From the NCBI GenBank assembly GCA_019096065.1, contig JAGUCH010000002.1, positions 9,808,501-9,872,500 of the forward strand: DNA of 64,000 nucleotides, in the 5' to 3' direction. The stretch is from Paracyclopina nana (taxonomy: Eukaryota > Arthropoda > Copepoda > Cyclopoida > Cyclopettidae). The translations under genes were made by a program, and so were the position numbers. Below the pieces are notes generated by a model that was not told where the DNA came from, searched no databases, and was given only the letters and a program-made list of their open reading frames with translations. Within the stretch, counting starts at the first letter, position 1. Every line of letters starts with the position of its first letter. Below, piece after piece: positions 43,701-55,274 of the stretch.

Positions 43701-45794
43701 AGGAAACGGGGCATAAGTGAACGCACCCTATTACTAAAGCCTCTCAAATATATGGTAATTTATGAATATTATATTTATATATTATGAATTTATTCTATGC
43801 CTCGTTTCCTTAAAATCTTACGACAGCCTTAAACGAAATGCTTAAGGGCCACTATTAGCCTCCAAACTACCTTGCTTATTTGAGCTTGCTTATAGCCCGG
43901 TTCCAACAAGGAAAATCAGCTAAGTCAGGAGACGTAACTTGACTTATTAGCATAGTCAGGACACAGCTAGCTCGCGCGCTCAGTTCAACCTGACTTAACT
44001 GGTTTACCGTACTATACTATACTGATATCCCGTGTTGGAACCGGGCTTATATGAAATCGGCCTAATATGACCAAAAGAGGTCGGAAAAGTGGTCTAATAT
44101 ACTAGCCCGGTTCCAACAAGGAAAATCAGCATAGTCAGGAGACATAACTTGACTTTTTAGCATAGTCAGGTCACAGCTAGCTCGCGCGCTCAGCTCGACC
44201 TGACTTAACTGGTTTACCGCACTGCACTATGCTGATATCCCGTGTTGGAACCGGGCTAAAATCTGCAAAATGATTTTATGCAGGTGAACAGGGCCTAACA
44301 CCGTTCCTTAAGGAATGCATTATGACAAAACCATGCCTTATGACAGCTCTACGCAGCTAGTTTATGTATGAGAACTCCTTAGCGCAAAGGAATTTCGAGT
44401 TCCGATTCCTGAAGGAGGTTAGTAGATGAAAAGAGCATAAAGCTTTTATTCATGCCATGAGCTAGAAACTTCTTCGTGCCATCGGACCATTTTAGATGAA
44501 CTTTTCTTGTTCCGTAGTGCCCAATAAAATTTCGCCATTACTCTTATAGTGCTCTTGGCTTTTTTTCAAATGAAATTCCTACACCATTTTTGCTACTTGT
44601 TAGCTGTATTTGCCTTTGCAATTCTTACCTACCGAGCCCTAGAGTAAGTCATGCATATTGAAATGGAAAAAATAAACTTTACGAGACCTGTACGCCAATT
44701 TCATGCACATAAAGTCTTACAGCGTTATGAGCCTTATCAGCAGCAGCAGCTAGCACGTTCCTAGGGCAATTCCTACAGCATTGTGTAGCATAATTCTGCG
44801 CTCTGTATAAATATAGATGCGTTAGATGATTTAGATGGCTTAGAAGATCCTCTTTGTCATCGATCTATATTTGTACCATTTTCAGAGGATTTTTGACAGG
44901 CAAGTAGCTACTTGCCTGTGCTTGCCGGTATAAATAAAGATGATTCTTGGATCAGTCATCTATATCTGGACCAAATATAGATGATTTTAGACTTAAACCA
45001 AGCTCAAGCAAATATGATGGCTTTTGAAAGATTGCTCCTTATAATAAACACATGGCTCTTTTAAAACCTGATTTAGGAAAAATAATCAGAACAATTGTAA
45101 TTACTTTTCATTTCATGGTAAGGAAAATCCTAGAATAACTTATTAAAGAACTAAAATAATAGCTCTATTTTTTTAGGGCCAAAAAGCTTGAAACATTTTG
45201 AGCCATGCTTCATTGATCAAGCTTACTGATATTTTGGAAAGTACAATTTATTTCGGAAATTCTTATGAAACTGTTAATTTTAATTTCTTTTATTTAGGTT
45301 TTTATGTAGATTGGTCAATTTGCAGGTAGAATATATTTTAAAAATCTTTTGGGTCCAGCTTAATATTAACTTTAAAGTAGCTCATCTTAGCTAATTGCAA
45401 TCATCTAAAAATCTTCTATATTTATACATCTTGTGAGTGCAGGAAATTGGTGGTACAAATATAGCAAAAATAATCTATATTTGGACCAAAAACGGTACAA
45501 ATACATAGATAACAAAGATGATCACCTAAATCATCTAACGCATCTATATTTATACAGACCCATTATTCTGCTTGAATTTGCAGGTTCCACGTTCCCGTGG
45601 CCCTCTACGTGATGCTGAGCCTGAGTCACTTGCTACTAGTCGTCAATTCCTCGATCAACTTCATCATTTATTGCTGCGTAGGCAAACGGTTTCGCAAGGA
45701 GTTGCGGCTGATTGTGTCCTCGGCCTACCGCAAGTGGGGCTGTCGAGGCTCCAGCATCACCATCGACGCTCAAGCCATCGTCATTGAGGATTGA
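37768..45794 (+). CDS. FMRFamide-receptor-like class A GPCR with Cys-rich ectodomain
   Basis: Eight exons join in phase: 37768-37971, 38540-38821, 38883-39162, 39224-39487, 39548-39875, 42609-42881, 42942-43244 and 45584-45794, giving 714 aa. Exon 1 encodes a hydrophobic segment ending GNLMTLVLF. Exons 2-3 encode about 130 residues with nine Cys and four N-glycosylation sequons, then the classical first helix with GNLMTVIVL. Later landmarks are SAERQR (DRY position), YNIPKFFEF, a very long third cytoplasmic loop (~200 residues, exons 5-7), helix six FLFCHTFRF with KAYE, and helix seven NSSINFIIY. These last motifs point to the invertebrate FMRFamide/myosuppressin-type receptors. Exon 1 could be a signal peptide, a signal anchor or a duplicated first helix. 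The large introns are full of MITEs. The stop is 29 bases from the USP2 stop. Confidence 0.85.
37991..38220 (+). mobile_element. 230-bp MITE, TGTTCATCTA family, in GPCR intron 1
   Basis: Starts TGTTCATCTATAAAGG and ends CATAGATGAACA. About nine-tenths similar to 43495-43722. It begins 19 bases after the exon 1 donor. A similar open frame in both copies is due to the shared MITE. Confidence 0.82.
40358..40734. mobile_element. TGTTCATCTA-type element hosting a nested MITE
   Basis: Starts GTGTTCATCTACG and ends TATAGATGAACAC. A complete 154-bp MITE (40415-40568) lies within it, so this element is the older of the two. It lies in GPCR intron 5. Confidence 0.65.
40415..40568 (+). mobile_element. 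154-bp MITE, AGCCCGGTTCCAACA termini, copy 1
   Basis: Terminal inverted repeats AGCCCGGTTCCAACA / TGTTGGAACCGGGCT. Nearly identical in sequence and exactly equal in length to the copies at 43894 and 44104. Nested in the 40358-40734 element. Confidence 0.9.
41333..41503. mobile_element. 171-bp MITE with palindromic centre
   Basis: Terminal inverted repeats AGGGCGTTCTCATATCGCA / TGCGATATGAGAACGCCCT. The inner parts carry GGTTAGACCAAACTG words in both orientations and the centre has the perfect palindrome CTTTTGTCCGGACAAAAG. It abuts a truncated 154-bp-type MITE. In GPCR intron 5. Confidence 0.85.
41509..41597 (+). mobile_element. Truncated copy of the 154-bp MITE
   Basis: Matches the right half of the 154-bp family (CACAGCTAGTTCGCGCGCTC through GTTGGAAACGGGCT). 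The left half is missing exactly where the 171-bp MITE ends. Confidence 0.75.
41820..42058. mobile_element. 239-bp foldback-family element, 8-bp TSD CAAAGTTT
   Basis: CAAAGTTT flanks it at 41812-41819 and 42059-42066. Ends read GGGTGCCAGTACTTTGATC and, inverted, GGGAAACCGTGCTTTGATT. The left arm repeats GTTTTAAAATCTAC- and TGATCTA-like words. A short member of the group at 24261 and 30992; in GPCR intron 5. Confidence 0.72.
43495..43722 (+). mobile_element. 228-bp MITE, second copy of the 37991 type
   Basis: Starts TGTTCACCTGCAAGG and ends with CATAAGTGAACG; body closely similar to 37991-38220 in the same orientation. It lies in GPCR intron 7. Confidence 0.82.
43797..43842 (-). mobile_element. 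Fragment of the 230-bp MITE, inverted
   Basis: TATGCCTCGTTTCCTTAAAA and the following 26 bases are the reverse complement of the right end of the 37991 element. Only this end fragment remains. Confidence 0.75.
43894..44047 (+). mobile_element. 154-bp MITE, copy 2
   Basis: Full length with the same termini as 40415-40568 and almost identical sequence. In GPCR intron 7. Confidence 0.9.
44104..44257 (+). mobile_element. 154-bp MITE, copy 3
   Basis: Full length, same orientation as copy 2 and only 56 bases from it. A few more differences (TTTTTAGC, GCACTGCACT) mark it as a separate insertion. Confidence 0.9.
44301..44369 (-). mobile_element. Decayed copy of the 123-bp MITE
   Basis: CCGTTCCTTAAGGAATGCAT and the following ~50 bases match the reverse complement of the element at 29499-29621, including CTACGCAGCTAGTTTATGTA. 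The outer end is lost. Confidence 0.65.
44802..45558. mobile_element. ~757-bp inverted-repeat element in the last GPCR intron
   Basis: Arms of about 60 bp begin TCTGTATAAATATAGATGCG and end CGCATCTATATTTATACAGA. CATCTATATTTGTACC words recur inside both arms. A perfect palindrome AGGCAAGTAGCTACTTGCCT sits at 44897-44916. The right end is only about 25 bases from the exon 8 splice acceptor. No coding capacity. Confidence 0.8.
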
Positions 45795-45823
45795 GCGCCG
45801 GAAAGAAAAAATACACTCGCTTA

Positions 45824-47826
45824 TCACTGCGTCGTCCGTGGCATGGTTCTGTGGAAGAACATTAAGTAAGCCTCGGACGTTATCACCCGGTCCGCACTCA
45901 TCCCGGAGACGCTTCTGTCGTTGTACATGTGCCACGCTTCGCTGTTGTAGGGATGCCTGCAAGCGGCCGTGTAATGGCCTCCGTGGAGCGTGCCAGAGTG
46001 ATTGGAAACGCCGAAGCACTCGTACACCGGTCGCTCCGTCGAGCCCGACGCATTGGAGGAGAAAGGGCTGCGGAAAAAGAGCTGCATGAGCAACGATCGG
46101 AAGTATGCGCGGCACGCGTGAAATGACCACCTCAGATCCAGGTGTTTGAGGGGAGCCTCGATCATGGTGGACAGCTTGGACCTGAAGCTGCCCGAGGGCC
46201 CGAATCGCTTCAAGTGCAAGACCAAGATCTGAGGCCACCTCTCGAACGAGTACCACTTGGTGCATTGACGGCGTTCCTTGCACCTCTCACAGAGAGGCAT
46301 CTCGTCGCCCTCCAAGGTATCTGCTTTCACGAATAACTCCATGCACTCTTGAACGTCGTGAGTGTCCTTCGAGAGGGGCACCGAGACCACGAGGAAGGGC
46401 TCAAAGGTCACAGACTCGTGGCGACACTCGGTGCACTTCAGGGTCGACCTCAGCTGGCCCAAGAAGAGGTCCGTGATGACGCTGTCGTCCTTGCTCAAGT
46501 AGAACAGCAGGCAACGTCTGCTCTTCTCCTCGGCGCTTATGGACGGGTCCTCAATATCCGCGTACGTTACCTTTGGGTCTTCGCCGCCGGAATCCTTCAG
46601 TGCAAGCAAAAAATGACATGTTTCGATCATGATAATAATACTGCTATATACCTTCTTTTCAACCCTATTCAACTCCGTATGGAGTCCGTCCAATGCGTAC
46701 AAAAGAAACTCTTGAGAATCGTGCTGCTCAAAGCCGGAAAACTTGGGGGCGAAGCTGCAAACCGCGTTGCGAAATCCCGAAGGATCGGCGACGCCGTGAT
46801 TACTCGCGCTGCTCTTCCACATTTCCTGCGTCAGCCTTGCCAGCGATTTGGTGATCCTTTTGGCGTGCCTACGCAGAGCATCACCATCCCTGCTGACATC
46901 CCTATTTTTAGAGCGGAAAAAGTTTATTTGGGCCACCTTGAGCAAGTTCAGTGGCCTTACCCGTTGGGGATATCATGCGTCGTGGCCAAAAAATCCGTAG
47001 AGAACTCCAGCAGCTTCCTTGTATGGACCAAGCATTGGATAATCGAGTTCATGTAGCAGGTGTTGCCCAAGTTTTTCAAGCCTTTTGCGGCCGACGGTAG
47101 ACCGTTCCAACTTTTCCGAGAAGAAGGGCCATCAACGATGGAATCGTCTTCTTCTTCTTCTTCTTCTTTGGGGCTCGTAATCAAAGGCTGCCTTGCATTA
47201 TTTTCCTTGTAACGAGCTGGCAACCCGTTATTGCGTGGCACCTCATCGTTCTCACTTTGAAAATCCTCCGCTCCATTAATGGCTCCACTTACGTCGCAAA
47301 CACCATTTTTATTGCCATTATAATCAATGGCGTTTGAGCCATTATGGTTTATGGGGGAATTTTGGCGAACGGGGATCTTAACCACTTTTGAGGACGGTGC
47401 TTGAGTGGAAAATGGAGGTGGAGGTGGAGGTGGTGGAATAATTATGGCCTGCGCATCACTAGTTGCATCGAGTACTTCTTCCACTGAAAATGAAACGAAT
47501 CTTTTTCGTACTCTAAAACAAGGTACAGCACATATGGCATTTTTAGAACAGTAACGAGGCCTCTTCGATGAATGCCCATCAACATACAATCATCATAATT
47601 GGGGTCTAAATATCGTGAATAGGCTGTCATTACCTGGCTTCACGTCGACTTCGATCTTGATTGGAATCGTGCGAAACTCACTTTTGGTCTCTCCGTTTTT
47701 TTGCTGGTCGGAAACTGCATCAGCGCTAGCATAGGACTGGTTACTGTTCCACGATGCTGCAATGGCGGATACATTGTTGCTGTAGGTTCTTGTTGGAGGG
47801 GGAACGTAGACTCGGCCAAAAGGCAT
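45824..47826 (-). CDS. USP2: USP2-like ubiquitin carboxyl-terminal hydrolase
   Basis: A C19 deubiquitinase of the USP2/USP21 type. Exons are 47826-47634, 47483-46961, 46901-46652, 46594-46131 and 46067-45824, in phase, giving 557 aa. The N-terminal ~180 residues are low-complexity (eight prolines after III, Asn-rich, six Glu). The catalytic domain then shows the Cys box [18 protein letters not shown], the QQD-type box [15 protein letters not shown], two zinc-binding CxxC pairs (CTEC, CERC), LVLHLKRF, and the His box [11 protein letters not shown] with the late NDRSV. Sequence order and VSNHSGT closely follow human USP2. The last intron is 63 bp, a multiple of three and free of stops in frame, so retention would insert 21 residues. 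The 3' end converges on the GPCR stop 29 bases away. Confidence 0.93.
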
Positions 47827-49937
47827 TTTGTGGTTATCTTCTCATCTTTTGGTTTATCAGTCCACTAGCTGTCGCACGAAGCAGAAATTATGGCGCAGAC
47901 TGAAAAAGCGCATACTTCTTGGCCAAGATGTAGTCAAGCAGTCGCTGGCCTTCTGTGCAACAGCATCAGCAGCAGCAGTACGACTTTCACCTACTTTTTC
48001 GACTCGATCACCTTTCTTTAGCCGTAACCTCGAAAAGAAAGTTTAAGCTTATGCTGCTACGAAATGGGCGCTTCTTCAAACTTCAGCTAGCATATATTTT
48101 AGTGCTACATACGTAGAAGAATTGTCGTTTGCTATGAGAGATCGATCAAACTTCAGCATCTTTGATCCATAAAATAATCAATGTGAATTTAATGCTATTC
48201 AGTCTACTGGGGGATCGATGATGCTTGTAAAACGTGCATGGGTGGCCTCTTTCGAGGCAGTGATCGAAACTTTTCATGTGAGCATCCAGGGAAGATTGAG
48301 ACGTGGGAAAACTAAAGATTGAAGGTTCGAGACGCAAGGTGCAACTGCGACTGCAGCGAAAACACAAACAAGCATACATATGTAATCTTGAACTTTACAG
48401 CCCTAAATGTATGCCCTCGAATGTGCTTTCGACCCATAGCTTTTATAAATGCCCTTCGTGAAAAAGGCATTCGGGACGAAAAGCAAAGGCAAGATCAATA
48501 CGGTATTTTAGATTTCATCTCAATTTACGTTCCGATCTACGATATTGCAGCCATAATGTGGCATCCCTGGCTGCAGACACGACGATTTACGCTGATCAAT
48601 TTGGTCCGAAATTGTGTGGTTTCTGTTTTTAGCTCAGACAAAATGGCCAAGCTTTAGGTGAGCACATAATGGGTGAGCACAGAAACAAGCACATTATCTA
48701 TTGGGCCATATGTAGGTTCTGGACTCATGCAGTATACTACAATACAGAACGCGAGCATAGAAAATGATGCACTCCAGGACTTACACCTACCATGCTTTAC
48801 AGTCAGTCCGAAAGATTTCTGTTCCCGTTGGAATAATTCCATAAAAAAGTTCGTCCCTGTTCACTGCAGTATTATCAGCGAAATAATAGGCTATATTATG
48901 CTGATATTTGCAAATATACAGTATTTGTAAAAGCATTTTTCAGATTTTGACTTCGAAATATGTTTATTGGTACCAAAAGCCATCCTACACCAATATAAAA
49001 ATTCTCAGTTTGTCAGTATATCTCTCCGATATTTTGCCAAAATATCTGCCATATAATAAGCAGGTCTGTTTTAACTCTTGATGAAAAACAAACTTTTATG
49101 CTTTTGTCCATCTGACTTGTGTTGTGTTGTGCTGTGAGGTAACAAATTTCGGTAACTTGGAAAATTTAGCACTGATTGTAGTGTCGAGTTTTGGTGACTT
49201 AGTGTCAAAAAAGCACCACATGGAAAGCCCCTAAGCTTTTGACCATTTTTATTTAATTTTTGCCAATACCAAGAAAATGTCCTTTCAAAAATTGGAAGTT
49301 TTGTTAAATAGCTGCTTTTTTATTTATTTTAGAATGGTCGCAAGGCAGATAATTACTATTCCCCTTAAAAGTATTGACCTGTTTCACTGTACTGTTGCCA
49401 CTTTTCCCTGTACTTCATACGGATTAATGCCTGTAGAAGTTCAGTTTATCCAGATCTTAAATACGTACTTCAACATTCTTAATATTGAATGATGAAATTA
49501 TGCAACTGCAAGCCCACTTTCCGCAAAAAGCTAGTCACTTTTTAGCCTCATTTGAAAATGCCAGTTTGTCCAACACAACTTGTTCCCATTCACCTTGCAG
49601 AGCCAAGTAAGTGAGTTCTTGACGCAAGTTTTGCATGCTAAAATCACCAAATCTGTTTGTCTTAGCCTAGGTGGCGCTAGTTGTTCTTACAACATAGCGC
49701 GTGAGCTCAAGTGACGTGTCAGTCATGGAAGCAAGCGGGCTAATCTCACGCGTCTTCAACAGAGCTCCTAGATAAGTTCTGTCTTTTTTAAATAGTATGC
49801 AATTTGGGCACTTTTTGATAATTTAAGGCTAGTTATGGAAATTTTTGGAAGTGAAATCCACAGAATTCTATTGTTTTGTCTTGAAGCCTACAACAGCTCA
49901 GTCCGAATGTGTGCTATAGTAAAGCAGCGACAAGAAC
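47827..49937. other. Upstream region of USP2, no gene recognised
   Basis: Presumed USP2 promoter and 5' UTR at the left, then AT-rich intergenic DNA. Open frames (for example 48319-48657) lack ATG starts or domains. I see nothing else I can support. Confidence 0.5.
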
Positions 49938-50065
49938 TCACCTTATTACTATAGATCATCTTGAGCCTAGCAACAATGCTGACTGACTGACGGCTTCAAA
50001 GGATTTCTCAAAGGCCAACTGAAGTAAACATGGGCCATAGCAAGATGATCTATAATATAAGGTGA
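49938..50065. mobile_element. 128-bp MITE
   Basis: Terminal inverted repeats of about 25 bp, TCACCTTATTACTATAGATC at the left and GATCTATAATATAAGGTGA at the right. A second possible pair (GACTCCTCACTCA near 50091 and TGAATGAGGAGTC near 50307) lies just downstream but is weaker. Confidence 0.7.
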
Positions 50066-50918
50066 CATACTAGCTGAGCTTCACTTCTATAGACTCCTCA
50101 CTCATAACAATAACAATCAACTAGCGAGGCAGCTATCGGACGTTCGTGATCAAAATAGTAGGTGAAAATCTTGCTATTGAGGGATCGAGATACTACTACT
50201 TTTTAATTTTGCCTTAAAAAAGGTACATCGCCTTTATTTAATTTTCGCCTACGTTATTACCCGAATTTTTCCGCTAGGCGTCGCTCGAATGTTTTGAATG
50301 AGGAGTCAATGAGCTGTCGGACTATACTGTGGTACCCCGTCTGACGAAAAAATATTGAACACTGTGAATTTTATCTATATGATCAATTTCATTTTTTGCC
50401 AGAGTTTAACAGAAAACGCCAAAATCGAGAGCTTTTGAGAAGTAAAAACAATCTGGCAGCACTCACATCAAAACAAATCAATTTCAGCAAAATTAGCAAT
50501 TTTGGATTTAAAGGAGTAAATGAGAAAAGTAGCAAAGATGCTGATAGCCGCCCTTTCTGTTTTTGAAGCCTGGGCTAGAAAATCCAATGTCATTGAAGTC
50601 AAAGTTGATTATATTATAAATTGATAATCATAACCAAGCTAAAATAGCATTTTAAAATGAAAAATTCTAAGGGAATGATATTAGAAATCATTAGCTCCAG
50701 TATCTGCATTACTTTCTTCTTTAGTTCCCTCTTTTAGTGATAGCAGCGCCACCGCAGTAATGACGAACAGATTTCGTGATTTAATGTCTCTTTGTTCCGT
50801 CAAGAATAGCCTTACGAGATGGGGCTGGGCCATAGCTAATTTTGGTTAATATATTTGCATAAGGTGGTGCACTAGAAATATTTTTATACAGCTCGGCTTG
50901 AAAACAGATTCGAAATGG

Positions 50919-51789
50919 TTAGTATCCTTCCCTCTGGATGCGAGCTCTGGATCGCTTGGCCAGAAGGAAGTCTAGAAAGTAGAGAATGGACAGGATGATG
51001 CATAAAGCAGCCATGGTCAGCGCAGCATCATAGTTTTTGGCTTTCTCTCCTGTACTGAGGTCGGCATTTTTTGCCTGTGTCCAAGTGATGGCAGCTATAA
51101 CTCCTGCTCCTGCATAGAGGAAAGCTCCAAGGAAGTTCCAAATCTAGAAGCCATCATTTCTTTATGAATGCAAAATTACAAAAATTAGCAAGTTACCCAT
51201 TCCAAGAAAAACTCCTGAATGGCAAATCTTCCGTCAATTACGTACGAGGCCAACAGAACTGACGAAATGACCAAATAAGATACCAAAACGCCATTGCCCA
51301 GATTCTCAGCATCGAGGCCAGGTGAATTCTGAAAGGTTGTGAAATTAGTAAGGGCCGTTCTCATACCTTTTTCAATCGAGATACTTTGATGGAGTCTTTT
51401 TGGTTGCCCATCATAGTTGAAATGCAAGGCCTCTATTTTTGCCTAACTTCAAGCTTACAGCTTAATGTTTTCAGGTAACAGTGTTTCAGCTATGCTTCAG
51501 ATATCCTCCTTACCTGATCCAGGCCTTGGCTTACTTTCAGCATGGACATTTGCAATTTTGAGCCAGCAATGTTATTCCTTTATGCTTGCAAAGTATTGTT
51601 CAGTTTTGCTTATGGAACATGTTAGCGGGCTTACACACTTACCGAGCTTAACTGGATGGCGGGGTTACCGAAGAAAATCATTTTGCCATAGTCACCATAT
51701 CTGTGGATGATGACTGTGATGAAGCCGAGAACAATTTCGAGCACCTTGAGAATTCCTGAAGCGGAAAAGACTTCACTTGCAGGGCTCAT
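50919..51789 (-). CDS. Snakeskin-like four-helix membrane protein
   Basis: Exons 51789-51643, 51328-51197 and 51143-50919 join in phase 0 to 167 aa. Four hydrophobic segments lie near residues 13-30, 65-80, 95-112 and 130-150. The first is followed by HRYGDYGK, the last by FLDFLLAKR. Length, helix spacing, the HRxG motif after helix one and LDFLLA after helix four resemble insect Snakeskin (Ssk) and its relatives, which build smooth septate junctions in gut epithelium. The similarity is modest, so another small MARVEL-like family is possible. The exons are short and several ORF finders would miss the gene. Confidence 0.7.
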
Positions 51790-52020
51790 TTCTGATTCAC
51801 TAAATGCCGAATTGTTATCTCTGCTGACTCACCATGCATACGTGAAGTGATAAGGCAGATCCGTTGCAGCCTTATCTCGGAGCGTTGTCAATGATTTCAA
51901 ATTGGGCAAATAATGGCTTCTTATTGGACAACGAGGCATTTTTTCTTCGGCAGCTAATTTTTCTGCCAAACTTAAGATGCATAAACAGCACTCAAAAAAT
52001 ACAGGAAAAAAACCGTATAT

Positions 52021-52625
52021 ACTAAATACCGCACACAAACGCAACGCAACGCACACTACTAAATACCGCACACTACTAAATACCGCACTCAGCAAAAAAT
52101 GTAATTGCTTTTTAAAAAATCTAACAGGTAGTAGTACCGATTCTAACATAATTAAAAACTGTTGTTTTCACATAGCATTGTGATTTACACCACCAGTTAA
52201 AGTTAAATCATTGGTTTTGACCTGAGTCTTATTTTTCAACAATTATTTTGCTACTTTTTCCAACAAGTATTCACTTTGTGTGAGGTATTTAGTATTCACA
52301 TACAAAATACCGCACTCACTTAAAAAGAGTTAACAGATAAAAATTAAAACAGAATCAGGTGCAAACATTCTACCATTGAGCTATCAGGATTCACACATTT
52401 TAAAATACATATTCTTGCTCACTCTAGTTTTTTCAATGTTGCCTGACCCAGAGGCCTGAATTTTGGATGTTTTGTTTCATTGACATTTCAAAAAGCAACA
52501 AGGATTGCTTTTCAAATTATTTGCTTCCTCCATTACAGATACACATTTACCTTCCTTTGATTAATTCATAACTATATAGTATAGTGTGCGGTATTTAGTA
52601 GGCAAACATACTAAATACCGCACAC
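52021..52625. repeat. Cluster of ACTAAATACCGCACAC words in both orientations
   Basis: The 16-base word or close variants occur at about 52022, 52058, 52073, 52303 and 52608, and inverted at about 52285 and 52583. The pattern suggests a decayed inverted-repeat element with short subrepeats. No coding sequence. Confidence 0.6.
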
Positions 52626-52630
52626 ACTTA

Positions 52631-53496
52631 AAAATTCATAGGAAAATGTATCATAAGGAATTGTATCATAGCACTTTGTATCATAGGGAAATGTATCATA
52701 AGGAATTGTATTTTGTTATGTGCTTGGTTGTGACTCAAGGCTGATCAAAAGTTTGTTTGAATTACTACTTTAATTCAAGTGTTAGTGTAGAAACAGTGTT
52801 GACTGGCTGATGTTATGTGCTTGGTTGTGACTCAAGGCTGACCTTCAAGGTCATCTCTTGACCTTGTTCTAAAATGACCTCATCCTTAGCCCCTCAAAAA
52901 CCACAAGCAGCTGATTCTAGATACAAAGTGCTATGATACAATTTCTTATGATTCATTTTCCTATGAGACAAAGTGTTTTGATATATTTCCTAATGATAAA
53001 AAGTGCTATGATACAATTTCCTATGATACATTTTCCTATGAGACAAAGTGTTTTGATATATTTCCTAATGATAAAAAGTGCTATGATACAATTTCCTATG
53101 ATACATTTTCCTATGATACATTTTCCTATGATACAAAGTGCTTTGATATATTTCCTTATGATAAAAAGTGTTATGATACATTTCCTTATGATACAAAGTG
53201 CTATGATACATTTCCTTATGATACATTTCCTTATGATACAAAATGCTATGAGCTATGATACATTTCCTTATGATACATTTCCTTATGATACAAAGTGCTA
53301 TGATACATTTCCTTATGATACAAAATGCTATGATACATTTCCTTATGATACAAAGTGCTATGATACATTTCTCTGTGATTCCCTATGATACAATTCCCTG
53401 TGATACAATTCCCTATGATACAATTCCCTATGATACAATTCCCTATGATACAAAGTGCTATGATACATTTCCTTTTGATACATTTCCTTATCATGC
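52631..53496. repeat. 15-bp repeat foldback (TATGATACAAAGTGC / TATGATACATTTCCT)
   Basis: The right arm (52921-53496) is about 38 tandem copies of a 15-bp unit TATGATACA plus AAGTGC or TTTCCT, often alternating. The left arm (52631-52714) is the same unit in inverse orientation. The spacer holds two copies of GTTATGTGCTTGGTTGTGAC. The long open frames across the array result from the 15-bp period, a multiple of three, and are not genes. Confidence 0.85.
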
Positions 53497-54191
53497 AAAT
53501 CAAAAAATAAGTTTTGTAGAAGTACATGCTTATAAGTGTGAAGGCAGTCAAGGAATCTGTGACGCTCTGTTTAGTAGGTTTGAGCTTATTTGCCTTTTTC
53601 GTGGAGCTGGACACATGCGCGTAACTAATTTTTCAGATCAACATATCCTTACGGTCCTACTACTTCTCTTTGATTTCTTAAGAAAGTGGATAGTATGTAT
53701 TTCAATTTCACGAATGCGTACGACCAAATTACTGCTCAGAAGAATTTTTTTTATATATTAATAAATCAATTTTACCTCAAACGATACCGCAACCAAAAAT
53801 TCTCTAACTCGAAAAAGCTGTCACCTTGAAGTTCGTAATAGCCTTTAAGGCTTGTAAGCTTTTCCTAATGAGATTATATTTCACTTTCTCGGCAAATACC
53901 ACTACCAGATTTTAAAACAGGCTCAGATACTGGATGTTGTGATTTGAGAACCAGCAAAATGAAGAAAGCTATCAAATCAAATGTAAGAAATGCGCCTCGC
54001 GCAGTAGTTGGTGAGCAAACCCTGATATCATAAAAAGCAACCTCGTGGGCTTGAGCCAACTCATTCCGCTTTTCTGGCTTTTAGAGCTTGAGGGGGCAAG
54101 CATTTCTTTGATAACGGACCAACATTTTATTCTTATTTGGTTTTTTGACTGCTCGTTAACTAGTCGAATTGGCAGGCTAAGCCAGTGGCTC

Positions 54192-54407
54192 ATGGATAGT
54201 GAACGATACTACTACGAACTGCTACTGAAGGCTGATAATCTAAATGCACCTGACTATTTCGGTGTTTATTTCAACTCGAACAAGATGGATGAATACAGAA
54301 CACTCACTCTTGATGGTAAAAAATGTGTCAATCGAGTCGATGTAGGGAAAAAGGACAGATATCCAACGAGCACCTTGAAAAGCCATTTCATCGAGCGATC
54401 TTTATAG
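54192..54407 (+). CDS. Possible small ORF, unrecognised (71 aa)
   Basis: An ATG-started frame beginning MDSERYYYELLLKADN and ending SHFIERSL. It is hydrophilic and has no domain I recognise. A Cys-rich open stretch follows (to 54553, with CQICQCCGG) but the intervening sequence is too short for a normal intron in some arrangements. It could be a real small gene or chance. Confidence 0.25.
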   Translation: MDSERYYYELLLKADNLNAPDYFGVYFNSNKMDEYRTLTLDGKKCVNRVDVGKKDRYPTSTLKSHFIERSL

Positions 54408-54713
54408 CGTGTGTGTGTATTAGTTGTCAAGAAAGGCCTTACAAGTATGCACGTTGTCAAATCTGCCAATGTTGCGGAGGAAACACTGTACAGCCTCTCG
54501 TAAAAATGCGAAACGACGGTACAAATGTGAATACTAGCAGACTGTCCTCCTAAAATGGGTCTTTTTATGTTCTACAATTACGGTTTTTTCGACAAAAGGT
54601 GAAACAAGTGGACTTCATTCATAAAGAAAATCGCGTTGTTGTAAATATTTTCTCGGTCACATACTCTTCTGATCTGAACAACTCGTGAAGGTCCTTTAGA
54701 AATGCCGCCGGAT

Positions 54714-55274
<561 letters not shown>

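Noticed and set aside
23700-45560. Search for retroviral, LTR or Polinton remains in the repeat-rich blocks
   Set aside because: No reverse transcriptase, integrase, capsid or LTR pair was seen; all recognisable elements are DNA-transposon MITEs, foldbacks or a SINE-like head.
45636-46283. 215-codon minus-strand frame over the USP2/GPCR junction
   Set aside because: Runs in another frame of USP2 coding sequence and crosses into the GPCR last exon; no domain.
52933-53761. Long open frames rich in MIHFLMI and YDTFPYDT
   Set aside because: Artefact of a 15-bp repeat, which keeps a frame open; low-complexity peptide in more than one frame.
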